From Glandiceps talaboti (lineage: Eukaryota > Hemichordata > Enteropneusta > Spengelidae), in contig NC_135560.1 of the NCBI RefSeq assembly GCF_964340395.1, forward strand, positions 22,146,675-22,210,674: 64,000 bases of DNA, given 5' to 3'. The position numbers and the translations under genes are program-made. Below the pieces are notes generated by a model. It saw only the letters and a program-made list of their open reading frames with translations, had not been told where the DNA came from and made no database searches. Below are positions 11,096-64,000 of the stretch, in pieces (the stretch's first letter is position 1; the number at the start of each line of letters is the position of its first letter).

Positions 11096-13469
11096 TTTTG
11101 CTGAATTTCACATTGATATTGGAGATGGAAATGTGAATGTGAATTGATTTGAACATGAGATCCACCATTAGTAGTGTGAGATAGGAAATAATGGTAATCT
11201 TTATTAAAGACTTTCATCTCCATCTAAATAATGAACTGCAAACATAGAGTATACTTTATGTATGTCTACTTTATATGTTAAATAAAAGTCAAATAAAATA
11301 TTGAAAGACTCATAATAGTGGTGGTGTATTTTCTGCATGGAGTTTGATGTCCAAACTGCATTTCGTAACTTTATCCTCTCGTGTTTTTGTCTGCAAACAT
11401 ATACAACATGGTTTGTGTGTGGTATAATGACCATTGTGTGTTCTTGTACTATTTTGGAGTCAGTAACAAGACTTTAGAATATGAATGTGCTAATATTTGC
11501 CAGGAACATCATCCTCTTTAGACAGCCTAGGAAATTAACATTTGGAGCAAAATGCAGGTAAATTCTAAATTTCAGGACAAAATGCAAGTAAATTCTAAAT
11601 TTTAGGAGCAAATGTAAACTTTGATCAGTTACAAGCAAAGCAAAACCTGTAATACTTCTCCCTGGCAAATAGGGTGATTGTACTATAAACATACGAAGGA
11701 CTGAAGTAAAGTAAAAATTTTCTCAACCATAATCAATGTCAATATCGCAGCTGCTCATTTACAAGACTCATAGCATATTTTCAATTCATAATCCTGAGCA
11801 ACATTTTGAAGTTTATTGTTATATGAAACAATCAAGTTGTATCATGCAAGTTGCTGACGACAATGACTGCTCATTAACACTAGTTTCCAGTGACTGTCAA
11901 AGTCTATCATCCCAGACTGATCAGGACGTCAGTCTTCTAAAGTAAATCTACAAAAGTATATTTTTGAAAAGGACTGACACCTCACTGTAGAAAGTAAATG
12001 ATACTTTCAGTGTATTTGACTAATAGCTGGACTGGCCATGTATGCTGACCACCATAGCATTATGGACATACATGTATGATTGCAGTGGTATTCTCACAAG
12101 ACATGACTACAGTTTATGGAGTTATTGTAAATAAATGTTTTATTTTGCAAACAAAAAGTAAAGCTACAGACAGTACAGAACTATTCAATAAAAAAATCTA
12201 ATACTGTTTTTATCAAAGGCATAGTTGCTGGGAAGACAGGCACTTTATTTGTTCCAAACAAAAGATTACATCACTTCATACTGTGAGGGCAGTTGACATG
12301 AGTGTTGGACAACAGTTGCTTGAACACAATCAGCTCACTGGTGTCACCCACCAGAATTTTGTCTCTTTTGTCATCTCTGTCACAGTGAGTCGCAAGTCCT
12401 GTGTATGTAGCCAGGTGATTACAGAGAAAAGTTCTGAACTCAAAACTTTAACTATAGCTATTTGATAGGTGTAAATGTAGGAGTACTGTCAGTAGACTAA
12501 GACAGTGTAACTGTAACTTTTAACAAGCAGTAGAGTTTGTATTCAAAGTGGTGAAATTCTAAAGGCAGATACTTTTTCCAGGGTACTTATTTACTTCTTA
12601 ATTTGAATATTACAAAATAATAGAATTCTGCAGATATAAAAGTATTCCATCTTGAGTGAGGAGTAATGATGTCCACTTTTGAAATTGTGAAATGTGTCTA
12701 CATAACCATATATAAATGACTTGCAATAAAATCACAGCATATAGACTGCACTAAACTATAATCCATCACTACATAAAATAAATGACCCCTTCGAACAAAC
12801 AAAACTTATTTATAAAGTCTTTCTAAATCTTGGATATGTTTAATTAGATATACACGTATATGAAAAGTGATTTTTGTAAAATTTCTGAAATCAACTTTGA
12901 TGTACAACTCCATGATGTTGGAATGTAATGACTTAGATTTGCACAATTTTGGTCAGTCTACTAGAGTATGTCTATTACCTTCAACAATATTAGTAAAAAT
13001 AAAAGTTTTATATGTCATTAAAAAAAATAACTAAAATACATCAAAGATAAACTTTTGATTATCAAAATAACCCCTCACCATTATATTTGTATATTTAACT
13101 TGTCTGTTCACATCTTATATTTGAGTCATGATTATAATTACTTGTGCAAATTAATACAAATTTAAATTGCAAGATGTTATTTGTCTTCAGCACAGCTGAA
13201 ATTTTTACATATAAAAAGCATAATTAATTCCATTCAGCTTCAGTGTATGCAAATACCTACAAACGAAGTCTAATACTCAAAGCAACAACCATGAGAATAT
13301 CTACATCTAATATTAAATTTTCAAAATTTCCTACCAAATGCTTATATCTTTAGATAAGTCCATAATACATATACACCACAGACTGTAAATTTGTTTTCAA
13401 GTTTGTTTCGTGTTACCTTCATTGGTCAGGTACTATGACCAGCATAGTATAGTGATCATTCCTACTATC

Positions 13470-14011
13470 CTTTCATTTGCATAAGTATTAAATTTGCATA
13501 AACCATACATTTTGATACCATCACATTCCCCAAAATACACATTTGCATAATTATTACATTTGCATAAACTATACATTTCAATACCATCACTCAAATAAGA
13601 ATGCACATTTGCATAATTATTACACTGAATAAACCATACATTTCAATACCATCACATTCAAAAGATATAGATTTGCATAAACAATGCATTTCGATACCAT
13701 CACATTCCAAAAAGATTACACATTTGCATAATTATTGCATTTGTACAAACTACATTGCATTATATATCACATTGGAATAACATCAACCATTTGTATATTA
13801 AATCACATTTACATAAGTAAAGCATAAGTGTAATCATCCCATTGGAATAACAAAGTATTTGCATTATTAATTATTAGATTTGCATAAATTGTACATTTTC
13901 CACATCTTTCCATATCAAGTATTAGTAAGCCATTTGTATCTGCCAACATTATGCCTTGACATTAATACTTTGCATGGTCAATATTTTATGATAAATATTG
14001 TTCATTTGCAT
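13470..14011 (+). repeat. Degenerate tandem repeat with ten ATTTGCAT octamers
   Basis: ATTTGCAT (complement ATGCAAAT) occurs at 13475, 13492, 13541, 13558, 13607, 13671, 13722, 13857, 13878 and 14004. Most sit in a loose 60-70-bp repeat with CATTTCAATACCATCACATT. It lies downstream of both convergent genes. Confidence 0.8.
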
Positions 14012-14519
14012 TTCATAGAAGCATTTTTTTTGCAATATAGAAAATGTAACAAAGCATATATTGACATGCAATTATCTGTAAAATTCTGTTGTTCACTTTG
14101 TAATTCAAATAACATTATCAAAATACTGGAATTGTTTTGGACAAATCTGTCTAATACATGCACTGTCATGGTTACGGTGACACAGTTTGTTTGAGTGTGC
14201 ACATGAATAACCACCACATGGAAGACTTGTAATTTTGTTACATATTTATCTATCACTCTCCAAATATCTAAGATATCAGAGAAATGACTCTGTGGCTAAA
14301 TAATGGCAGACATATGACTTTAACAAAACAAATATTTCATTAATTGTACATATTTCATCCCATTTGGAAATCAGTGGAAAACAATTTCTCGATATTATAA
14401 ACACGCTATTTGCATATTGATGTAAATTTACCTCATAATGTTCAAAATAAGTAACACTTATGTGTATTTTAGTTACTGAATGTGGAATGACATAACTGGA
14501 TACCTGTGTAATGTTACGT

Positions 14520-14813
14520 CTAATTAGATTCTTGTATAACATCTACTAGTGATAAACACTCCTGGGTAGTGGTTGTTGATGGTCCATTTTGAGCTGAAAA
14601 TTCTTTAATCATGATAACAGCACAACAACTATCTGCAAGCCAACACTCGAGATACGTCATGCCGTTCCACCTCACCGGCCTCCTCTCACCCAACTGCATC
14701 ACTCTGAAGTAGTATGCCAGAAACTTCAAAAGATTTAGGCCCGACTCTGAACTACATGTTGTGATTAGACGGCCATGAGAGGGGTTGACCGATGTGTGAG
14801 GGTGCCCTGTCAC
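14520..14813 (-). other. Unassigned coding-like open frame, possible orphan exon or pseudogene fragment
   Basis: The minus-strand frame runs about 97 codons to TAG at 14520-14522. Its composition is unlike its AT-rich surroundings, with a stretch such as LLKFLAYYFRVMQLGERRPV followed by RWNGMTYLECWLADSCCAVI and a Ser/Thr-rich tail. A possible acceptor, GCCGTGACAG, precedes GGCACC near 14809-14818. No ATG-initiated complete gene is evident, and no partner exon was found between here and 15525. I do not recognise the family. Confidence 0.35.
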
Positions 14814-15525
14814 GGCATACCTTACAGACTAGCCAACACTGGCAGAATGTTGACATAAGCTAGCAAAGGCCATTATGTTTTATGCTCACAGTAGAGAGCA
14901 GCAGCTTTGATATATAACAGAAAGTTTTCCTCAAGTGGCAGTATCTCAAGAATAGTTTTAGTTTGCATTTATGTTAGTTTACCGATAGCTTGTTTTCCAT
15001 ATTAATAAAATGCTGAGGAGTTGATTTTACACATTAAACATAAAAGGTCTTTCACTTGTCATGAATACGGTCAACAAATATACTGAATATGTAGTCCAAA
15101 TATATAAAAACCACTTCTTGTACTGTAGTATAAAACTTGAATCTTATCAGCAAATGTTTGAAAGGTGGTTAGTCTTACAAATAGCTTCCCTAACTTTGAA
15201 ACGGCATCCGTAAATAACTATATATATATAAAGCATAGAAAACTGAAAATAGAATTCATCATAAATTGTTTATGTTTGGGGATTGATGTACTATTATCAA
15301 AAGCCTCATGAATTTATAATGGCAAATACAAGTACTTTGTCACTCCCGTGCAAGCCTCGTGAATGGAAGGGAAACATGGATGTTGTATGATTGTTGTTTC
15401 AAATTACCAATATTTCTTAATATCCGATATAATTCTTGGGATAACAGAATTGGTGCTTTCACTTCACAGGTTCAGCCTTTCTGAGGATGAAGAACTTTGG
15501 GATTCCTCAACCCCTCTGTTGTGTT

Positions 15526-46966
<31,441 letters not shown>

Positions 46967-47298
46967 TTTGATGATTGTATTCCCTGTTCGTTCCGTTCGT
47001 GAATTCAAAGAAAGTGTAAGTAATTTCAATCACTTTTTCAGCTCAAACTGAAGGGCAGGGCTACTGCACTGCTTCACTCAATCACCGGCGCGGCTAGGCT
47101 TGGCGTTCAACCAACCACGCTCTCCAAACCCACAACTAGATTGATAACGACTTCTTACGAATTCAACAGGATGAAACATGGAAACTGGGTCGAGAACGTA
47201 ATCTCGTAAACGATGTATCAAGTAAGTAAACTGACAGTATGGCGGAAATATTCGATGGTGTCTTCGCCTCCAAGCTAGACTTTGAGGAAATCCCTCTC

Positions 47299-47311
47299 AG
47301 GTCAAAGGTCA
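47299..47311 (+). promoter_or_regulatory. DR1 nuclear-receptor-type element AGGTCAAAGGTCA
   Basis: Two AGGTCA half-sites spaced by one base, the RXR/HNF4/COUP-type DR1, about 330 bp upstream of the myosin ATG. Function is inferred. Confidence 0.4.
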
Positions 47312-48870
47312 CAGCGCATGACTAATTACTCGAACGTGGTCAAGTTCCAAATATGGCAACAGGTGGGACTTGTAGTTTATAAGTGACTCATTGTACTAAA
47401 ATAAATACGGTAGCACTTTTAAAAGTAGTGTTTAAAAGTGGCACTGGATTTCAATATAAATGGTGAAAATACAGATTTTCAACCAAACCAACTTTTGATA
47501 CCTTTTATACCATACTTATTCGTGAGTGTTGGTTTCACTAGTTACTTTTCCATGGCTCATTTTTTCTTTAAAAATACGAAAGTTGTTGAAAGTTTGAAAA
47601 AGACAAAAACATATTTAAATTGGGAACATTACCTCAGCATAACATGCACATTTGCTGGTAGTGAAAAGGGACAAAACAGTAATTCAACAGCAAGAGAAAG
47701 TACTGCAAAAAATGGGTGAAAATGTCTCTTCCTCATTTTCCACACATAAGTTTTTTTAAATGAAAAGTAAGAAGTCAGACTTCAATGACTGAAGAATTGG
47801 ACAGAAACATAGGAACAGAACAATTATCAGGCAATTCTCATAAATCTGAGTTTTTTGTATCTCAATTACTTCACATGACACCAACAATGATGTCATTAAT
47901 TCTTTTATCAAATTGGGGGGGGGGGGGGTGGAGAGGGTGAGGGGAGAACATCTATATAAGTAACAGATTGCCATTACGAATACACACACATCAAAATTAT
48001 ACAGGAATATACTCTACAAAAGTTTCTGTAACACAAAGAAAAAAAACAGAACTTACTTCACCATTATATCTCCCAAGAAAATAGTCACTATCCTATTTTT
48101 AAAAAGTGTCCATTGTTTCATGGCGATCTCAAAATGACAAATTAAATTTAAAAACTCACTGAAAAATTTCCACTACTTATTTGTTTTTTTCTTGCTATGG
48201 TGGAAAGTCTGTTCTGGTCATTCTCTTCTATTAGAAATTAGTTACCACACAAACTTGGTTAAATTTTGGAAACTATGATACCTGACTGATAGCAAGTCTA
48301 AAATTCAGTAACAAAGCCTTTTATGTAACTTATTATAAATGGCCTCTCATCAAGGCCCTTCAAGTCAATCATATTGCTATCCTTGTGTTGCTGTTATTAC
48401 TAGTCTCAGCTTCGTCACTCTGGTCTCATACTCATTCACATGGCCCTTGTCAGTCATATTATCCTACTCCACAGTGACTGACAAGGCCCTTTATGCATAT
48501 ACTTATCAGACCCTTGCCTCACACTGACAGTGAAAAGCCTTCATTTCAGTCACTAATACTCCACTCTCAAATGCCATTACATGACCCCTCAAGTCGCTCT
48601 CTTTGATTGATAAACCAGACAAAAAGACAAGACCATCCTTTGATTTTGGTACTGCTCATTTCTAAGCATAAGTTTTGAAACTCAACAGAGGGATATTTTT
48701 TCGTATAGGAGTTAAAAACACAACTTTAATCATTTGTGAAAATTCTCTTCAAAAACATTTTGGGAAGTCTGGCAAATTGTATAAACTCATGCCAATACAC
48801 ACTAACTGGATACACTCACTTTCTCATCCAAGAAAAATTAAACTTTGTTCTGTAAAATAACATAGTAGTT

Positions 48871-48876
48871 TTTATT
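48871..48876 (-). terminator. Candidate polyadenylation signal of ZnT5 (AATAAA on the minus strand)
   Basis: TTTATT on the plus strand, about 190 bp beyond the ZnT5 stop. Closer overlapping TTTATT strings sit at 49055-49066. Confidence 0.5.
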
Positions 48877-49066
48877 GAGAAATAAATGGAAACGAAAATA
48901 AAACAGTACATTGTTCTTTAATTAAAAGTGAATTATTTTCTTGAAATTAACAACATGATACAAACATACAAGTGAGTTGAATTATATCATGGTATCTTAG
49001 ATTGAAGTTGTATCTATTGATTATTGAAATGTACAATTTTCAAAAATATAAATATTTTATTTTATT

Positions 49067-58585
<9,519 letters not shown>

Positions 58586-59255
58586 TATTTTTGGTCATTC
58601 GTATGGTAAAACTTCGTCAGTAGAAGGATGACAACATTGTGAGCTGACAGTCCCGGAAGTTACAACGAATACAGTTTGTTTGTTTGCTTCTTCTTAATCT
58701 TAATTGACATTGAGGGCGCTAATCTTACACGTTATAAATTTCTTTTCGCCTTATCACAGATACATTGTAAGCAATAGATCTGTGGCCTCACAGGCACTCG
58801 AATCAATCTGTATGGTGGAGGGGGGGGGGGATGTATATGAATAAGAGATACAATTATTTTTTTAAATCATACACATTGATTCGAGTGCCTGTGTGTGGCC
58901 CACAGGCATTTGTTTCCCGAGTTATGGCTCAGTATATTTCAGAATACAATAGAATGACGATAATATCGTTAATGTTGACGTATTAAACCAATACTATATG
59001 AAAGGGGTAAAATTACACATGTTTCTGTGATCGCGCAGTTTCACTAAATGCGAAGTGTCTTCCTTCAAACAAAATAAGTAAATAAGTAAACCGGCAAACA
59101 AACACACAATAAATAATAAATAAATAAGTAAATAAATAAATACTGACAATCATCAACAAAAAGTAATAACAAATTATTATCAACTACAATAATTGCTATA
59201 TGTTTTCCTATATGCGAAATGGTCACAATTGTATATACCCCAGTGGTTTGTTTGT

Positions 59256-59322
<67 letters not shown>

Positions 59323-61067
59323 TTGTTTGTTTGTTTGTTTGTTTGTTTGTTTGTTTGTTTGTTTGTTTGTTTGTTTGTATGTATGTATGTATGTATGTAT
59401 GTATGTTTGTTTGTTTGTTTGTTTTCGTAAGCATAACTAACTAAGCCTGGGTGCCCTGTGGACCCATGTGGCCCAGTCGTGGTTAAATACCCACAGACAT
59501 ATACAGATATACGTCATGCGTCATGCAACATTGAATCCAAGTGTTATCTAGCTATTAAAGTGTTTTCGCAAATAAAGTGCATTTATATACCATTCCTAAC
59601 CCCTGTCCTTCACATAGGTGATCGATCAGAGGGGAGGGTGTTACTGATTTAAAATTCCAAAACGACAAAAAATATCCATTCCATGATCTCGTTGATCGTA
59701 AATGTTACGGATTTAGAGAAGACCGTATTAAGCTTTAATACATAGGTCAATCTATAGCAATAGTTTCCGGTGTGTCAAATCATTAAATGTGCTAAATACT
59801 TATTTTCCATTCCTCCAGAATGTATGAAGGGTGAAAGATTGCATCTCTTGTTTGAGGGGGGACGACAAGATAGACATCACGCATGACTCAGTCTAAATGA
59901 GTTACATCCCTTGTTGTGGGGGGGGGGGGACAAGCTAGACATCGCGTGACTCATTCTAAATAAGTGGCCTTGGTAAACGGCGACTTTGTGGATGACAGAC
60001 CATAGAAAAACAAAACTAAAGCTTAGTCTCCCTTCACACACACACGGGAACAGTACAGTAAGTGAATATATTGTTCACAGTTCCAAAAAAATGAACAGTG
60101 ATAAGTCTGACAAGTTTATTATAAATTATGCAGCAAAGTGTGTGTCCAATGCATTGCCGGTCTACTTGGGAATTTTTTGATGAAATATAAAAAGTAGTTT
60201 TAATATAAGATGATTTCAAGTTATCAAGTTATAGTTATTTTCGTTGGTCTTGAGACATCAATCACCTCGCTCCCCATTGTTAATTACTACTGTAACCGAA
60301 TATTTTTTGACTGGGATTCAATATTTTTATCTCCAACCACGTGACTACAATGGTAGTTTGGAGAACGTAAGCGTGGGTAGACTATGACGTAAGTAACGTT
60401 TTATTTCATAAAATCTAAAGTGTCTGTACGTTCACAAGATCACAGATTAATACATGTCAATTTTATTTAATACAATCGTATCTATACGCGAACGTACGTA
60501 CGTATGAATATCTACAAAATGTCCCGTACAGTGTTTTACTGCTGTATACGTAAACCTAAAAAATTTGCAATATTACAGTCTTCAGCAAGTTCTCAAAGAC
60601 TAATTTTCACTTATTACAAGACTGGTACATTGTGCTTATGTACAAGAAGATTTTTGCACTTTTGTTTTCCAGCGAAATAAGCGAAAATAAGTTTTAAGCG
60701 AAAATTTCCAGTTTTTTATATGTGTTGGACGGTTTGATACATCAGCACTTCATATTCGATATAGACTGTTCCAATTGTATTTCTAAGAAACAGGCAGTAC
60801 GTTTCTTTGATTTTTTTTTTCGCAAGTGTACCATTTTAGATATGTGACATGTTGTGATACAACTTTTAATTAATATTGAAAATAATATTTACACATCTAT
60901 GTAGACTCGTGCAAATATATAGTAACTTTATTAGTTGTACATTAACAGGAAAATCTAAAATAAATAACCGATTGCGAAAAAGTTGAACAGTTGTAGAGTT
61001 ACGGTTGTGCTGTGAATGACCAAAGGTCTTGCTTTGTTGGGGAACCCTTTGTCCACTAAAAGACGAC
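58586..61067. other. Intergenic region between divergent ZnT5 and the small membrane-protein gene
   Basis: Contains an inverted pair ACAGGCACTCGAATCAAT (58790-58807 and 58875-58892), poly-G runs near 58818 and 59920, and the tetranucleotide tract at 59246-59424. It also has a GC-mixed stretch 58440-58680 around the ZnT5 start. No supported gene. Confidence 0.6.
59246..59424 (+). repeat. (TTTA)n-(GTTT)n-(GTAT)n compound tetranucleotide tract
   Basis: TTTA units to about 59323, then GTTT units, GTAT units and GTTT again. Each block differs from the next by one base per unit. Confidence 0.95.
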
Positions 61068-63088
61068 ATGGCTTCTAAAGGAAAACATGTTGACGACGAC
61101 AATGGAAAAGTGTCCCCTCTACTACGTTTTTCAATTCTACGGTGTCTTTGTGCAGCAAGTTTGATCATATTGCCGACATTTGTGGTTGGATCGGTGGTGA
61201 CTGTGGGACTGCTACTAAAAGGTAAATCAAGGTGACAACACTTGTGGCACGTGATTTTATTTCTTTTGTTCTCGCTTGAATACCGAATGCTGTTTAATAT
61301 CATAATTTCGGGAATGAAATACCTCAAAGTCTGTATGTCCGGATTTTTTAAAATGAGAAACCGTTCGAGATTGAGCTCGTCGTTCTTGCAGTGAAGAACA
61401 AATAAACGACGTGTTACATGGACGATATGACCGGTAATCTTCTAATATTTGCCCTCTTCTGTGCAACCATAACAATGTGTTATCGTGGGAGACACCGATA
61501 GTGTGAAAACACAGCAAATCCGTGGTTCGTTAAATGAGGATTACAGACACACCTGTGTTTGTTTTGTTGATGAATCCACGGCTTTAATATAAGTGTATAC
61601 ATCTACTATCTTCAATGTCTCCGAAATAAAAATCATAGATATATAGACAACTTCTCTGTCTATAGTAAATTTTGATGATTTTAATTTAGTTTCTTTCTTT
61701 GTTCCGTTTTCACACAAAATAGATATTACGCTCAAATTGTTACTACAATATAGTGCATATAATAGACCTTTTGAGCTTTGTATTACTAGAAATATACAAA
61801 TTTAAATGCACGAAATATACAAACCATTTACAATAAAAATATAACATATTGCATGCGAAAGCCGTGCGTGAAATTTATTGTGCGATCCCCGCAGCCTGAA
61901 GACTAATTTATAAACCAACGATAGGTTGCTTGTTCAGCACATACTTCTATAAAATTAATGAACTTTTGACCTTAGATATAATTATATAGTTGTCTTACAA
62001 GGTGATAGAGAATACCCCAGAGACTTGGCTAGCTAGCTTGAAAACGTACTTCGTTCACCATAATACTGTCAAAATTAACCAGTATGTTGACTTAGGATAG
62101 CCAACCCTCTACTATCTCGAGCTCTCCGAGCTGCATGCTCTACAAACGCCAACTTCCCTAATGCAGGTGTCTAGTTCTTAGGCGGCGGCGCCTTAACTTT
62201 TAAAGATTTTGTCAAAGATCTCAGACCCGAAAATTCTTATACTGGTCTGGGGTTAAATACAAACGCTTGGCAAGTGCTGAAACAAAAAAACCGAAACACT
62301 CAGTCCATCAATTTGAAATCAAATTACTAAGAATAATATACTGTATACTGACTAGACTTACAGTAGTACCTGGAATACTGTAATTTTTCATAATGATAAA
62401 ATAATTTTAAATGGTATGGCATGCAACTGATTGAAATCTGAAGTGGTGAATACGACTCGATTTCTTTATTTACATTCTTTAATTCGTTTTATTGTCGTTT
62501 ATTTGTTTTCATGTTGTTGTTGTTGTTGTTGTTGTTCCGGAGGTGATTGCCTCCTTCCCAACGGATCGACGGAATCACTACAAAGTTAACCTCGATTACA
62601 AACTCTGCAAAACTTTTACATTGGACCCTTTTCGTTGTTCTTAGGAATGGTAAAAAAACAGAAGAATATAAGCAAACTTGCAATTGCTGTTAAAATGTTC
62701 TTGGTTGTGATCTTAAGAAAAAACAACCACATACAAAACGCACTTTTTTAATGTTTCACATTGTATCATTGCCTAAACTTATATACTCGTCTTCAGTAAT
62801 TATTACGTAAATCTTTCCGTTTGAATTCCAGGTAAAATAGACGAAAATGCCGATATTGATTTGGACTCTGCTCAAGTGACTCTTATATACTGTCTTTCTG
62901 GACTTTGTGTATTGTTAGTTGTGATTTTTACGTGGACAATCGTATCGACATGGAGAAGAAGAAAAAAGTCAAAAGCTACAGTTGAAGTGGAAAAGGCCTT
63001 AGAAGAAGGAGAACCGTTATTTGAGAGTGCAAATCAAAGTTCAGTTCTTGCCTATCAATCTAAGACCAAACATGAAATGAAGTGTTAG
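61068..63088 (+). CDS. Unrecognised small two-pass membrane protein
   Basis: Exons 61068-61221 and 62832-63088 join in phase 1 (AAA G|GT AAA; donor GTAAAT, acceptor TTTGAATTCCAG), giving 136 residues. The start is the first in-frame ATG (MASKGKHVDDDNGK). Hydrophobic segments fall at about residues 29-49 (CLCAASLIILPTFVVGSVVT) and 69-89 (LIYCLSGLCVLLVVIFTWTI), separated by an acidic loop (KIDENADIDLDSAQ). A basic stop-transfer (WRRRKKSKA) follows, then a polar tail with Glu-rich EKALEEGEPLFE, ending KCEN-free at KHEMKC. The positive-inside rule suggests both ends are cytosolic. I do not recognise the family. A single intron of 1610 bp separates the exons. Confidence 0.7.
61222..62831. other. 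Intron of the small membrane-protein gene
   Basis: AT-rich with (GTT)n at 62512-62536. There is no coding frame with splice support on either strand, and no obvious mobile element. Confidence 0.6.
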
Positions 63089-63221
63089 AGGACGATAGGT
63101 GAAGTCCTATTACGTCATGATCAGACCTACAAAGGGACAGTCAGAGGGTTGTGATGAATAACAAACTACATTCAGTGACTCTGTCATACAACTGATACTG
63201 TAACAGTAAAAAATAACAAGT

Positions 63222-63265
<44 letters not shown>

Positions 63266-64000
63266 ACACACACAGACAAAGGCTCACAGACACACGCACA
63301 CATACACAAGCATGTACGATGTACATCGGATTTTTTTTTAGTGAAGCACTATTTATTGATATTTCTGACTTTCATTGCCTTTAAATTTCTTCCTCAAGAC
63401 AGACATTTCTCCGTCTTAAATATACTTGTAAAAAAGAGACATTCCAAAAACCACAGACAATGTAGAGTGTACATTCTACCGAGAATTATGACTTTCATTG
63501 ATGATTCAAGAGTGTTACATACATTAAATTTTATAGTTTGCGTTTTATTTTACTTTCACTTTTACACCGGTGTTTATTGAACTATAACCCTTCGATTATA
63601 ATCACTCTATACAAACCACTTTGAAGTCTTCTTTATGATTGCCTGTAGTATTACTACATGTCACAAGTAGATAGGGAGAACTCACGAATACAGAAATGAA
63701 GCAGAAATTTCATTGTGTACTTTTCTTTAGTGGTTTGTACGGTTTTTCCTTCTTAAAGTTATCATTGTGGATAACTAGAGATTCGAATTCAGGTCATCCA
63801 CTCACTTCTTATTGGAACTCGTGACTTAATTAGACTGGCAAGGGTTCAATTGATCATAATAACTCACTGCTTCTAGTTGAAGTTAACTCCTAATCACAGT
63901 TTTAATGTTGTTTTCTTTTAGAAATGTAGTAAAGGCTTATTATTATTATTATTATTGTTATAATATTACTACATGCATTACTGCAATGTATCATTGAAAC
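63089..64000. other. Right edge: 3' flank of the small membrane-protein gene
   Basis: Holds (CA)n at 63222-63262 and (TTA)n near 63936-63955. A weak ATTAAA at 63523-63528 could serve as a polyadenylation signal. No further gene is supported. Confidence 0.5.

Larger units (their letters stand above)
10799..15525. other. Convergent intergenic region between the kelch and myosin genes
   Basis: Contains the 3' flanks of both genes. Apart from the coding-like frame at 14520-14813 and the octamer-rich repeat at 13470-14011 it is AT-rich with no supported gene. Several AATAAA/TTTATT strings around 11278-12260 could be alternative polyadenylation signals of either gene. Confidence 0.6.
46967..49066. 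other. Myosin 5' flank and ZnT5 3' flank
   Basis: Tail-to-head arrangement of two minus-strand genes. About 47030-47330 is the more GC/CpG-rich part (ACCGGCGCGGCTAGG) and is the likely myosin promoter. It also holds a perfect AGGTCAAAGGTCA at 47299-47311 and a short plus-strand ATG frame at 47239. The remainder to 48870 is AT-rich without a supported gene. Confidence 0.55.

Noticed and set aside
13880-14256. Overlapping frames of 84-104 codons on both strands
   Set aside because: AT-rich, Cys/Ile/His-heavy composition, no splice or family support.
47027-47029. Possible upstream extension of the myosin start (frame open to about 47029)
   Set aside because: The upstream codon is TTG, not ATG, and a TGA precedes it. 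The ATG at 46966 is the first proper start and matches family N-termini.
47438-47719. 93-codon plus-strand frame
   Set aside because: Non-ATG start, low complexity, no splice signals or recognisable motif. Probably chance.
58600-58612. Upstream ATG (ATGACCAAAAAT) before the ZnT5 start
   Set aside because: Out of frame with exon 1 by one base; the chosen ATG gives the family-like MEAKY start.
60866-61327. 153-codon minus-strand frame
   Set aside because: Antisense to exon 1 of the small membrane-protein gene; no independent coding features.

Overview
This is animal nuclear DNA. It is AT-rich, and its genes are split into many short exons by GT-AG introns packed with microsatellites, minisatellites and small fold-back transposons. 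The encoded proteins (an SLC27A2/6-type fatty-acid transporter/acyl-CoA synthetase, a long-tailed class I myosin, a ZnT5-type zinc transporter) are bilaterian families with clear vertebrate counterparts. Intron density, repeat style and base composition suggest a marine invertebrate (spiralian or hemichordate-like), but the sequence alone does not settle the phylum. All exon models below were built by hand from open frames, splice consensus, phase matching and family alignment from memory.

Layout. (1) 859-6017, minus: 5' seven exons of an SLC27A gene; its 3' end lies beyond the left edge. (2) 6624-10798, plus: a complete seven-exon kelch-repeat gene, head-to-head with the transporter across about 600 bp. 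(3) 10799-15525: intergenic, holding a cluster of ATTTGCAT octamers and one unexplained coding-like minus-strand frame. (4) 15526-46966, minus: a complete 26-exon class I myosin (Myo1e/f type: motor, one IQ, TH1, proline/glycine-rich TH2, SH3), predicted 1121 residues. (5) 46967-49066: myosin promoter side and 3' flank of the next gene. (6) 49067-58585, minus: a complete 15-exon SLC30A5 (ZnT5) gene, predicted 776 residues. (7) 61068-63088, plus: a two-exon gene for an unrecognised 136-residue protein with two membrane segments.

The genes do not form an operon or a pathway. Each is an ordinary housekeeping or cell-biology gene: lipid uptake/activation, a beta-propeller adaptor, an actin motor at membranes, and Golgi zinc loading. 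I found no evidence of a novel defence or mobile system.

The most interesting signal is structural. At five places a piece of an exon has been duplicated into the adjacent intron; in four of these the copy carries the splice site. The extreme case is myosin intron 8, where nearly the whole 1284-bp intron is about 25 copies of a 52-bp unit made from its own 3' splice site plus the first 25 bases of the next exon. ZnT5 intron 10, myosin intron 24 and SLC27A intron 5 show the same with splice donors, and myosin intron 17 carries a partial exon copy. Other notable points are two well-formed U12-type introns (myosin intron 2, ZnT5 intron 6), a myosin first coding exon that is only the ATG, kelch exons that each encode one propeller blade in the same phase, and two copies of a TTAA-flanked fold-back element.
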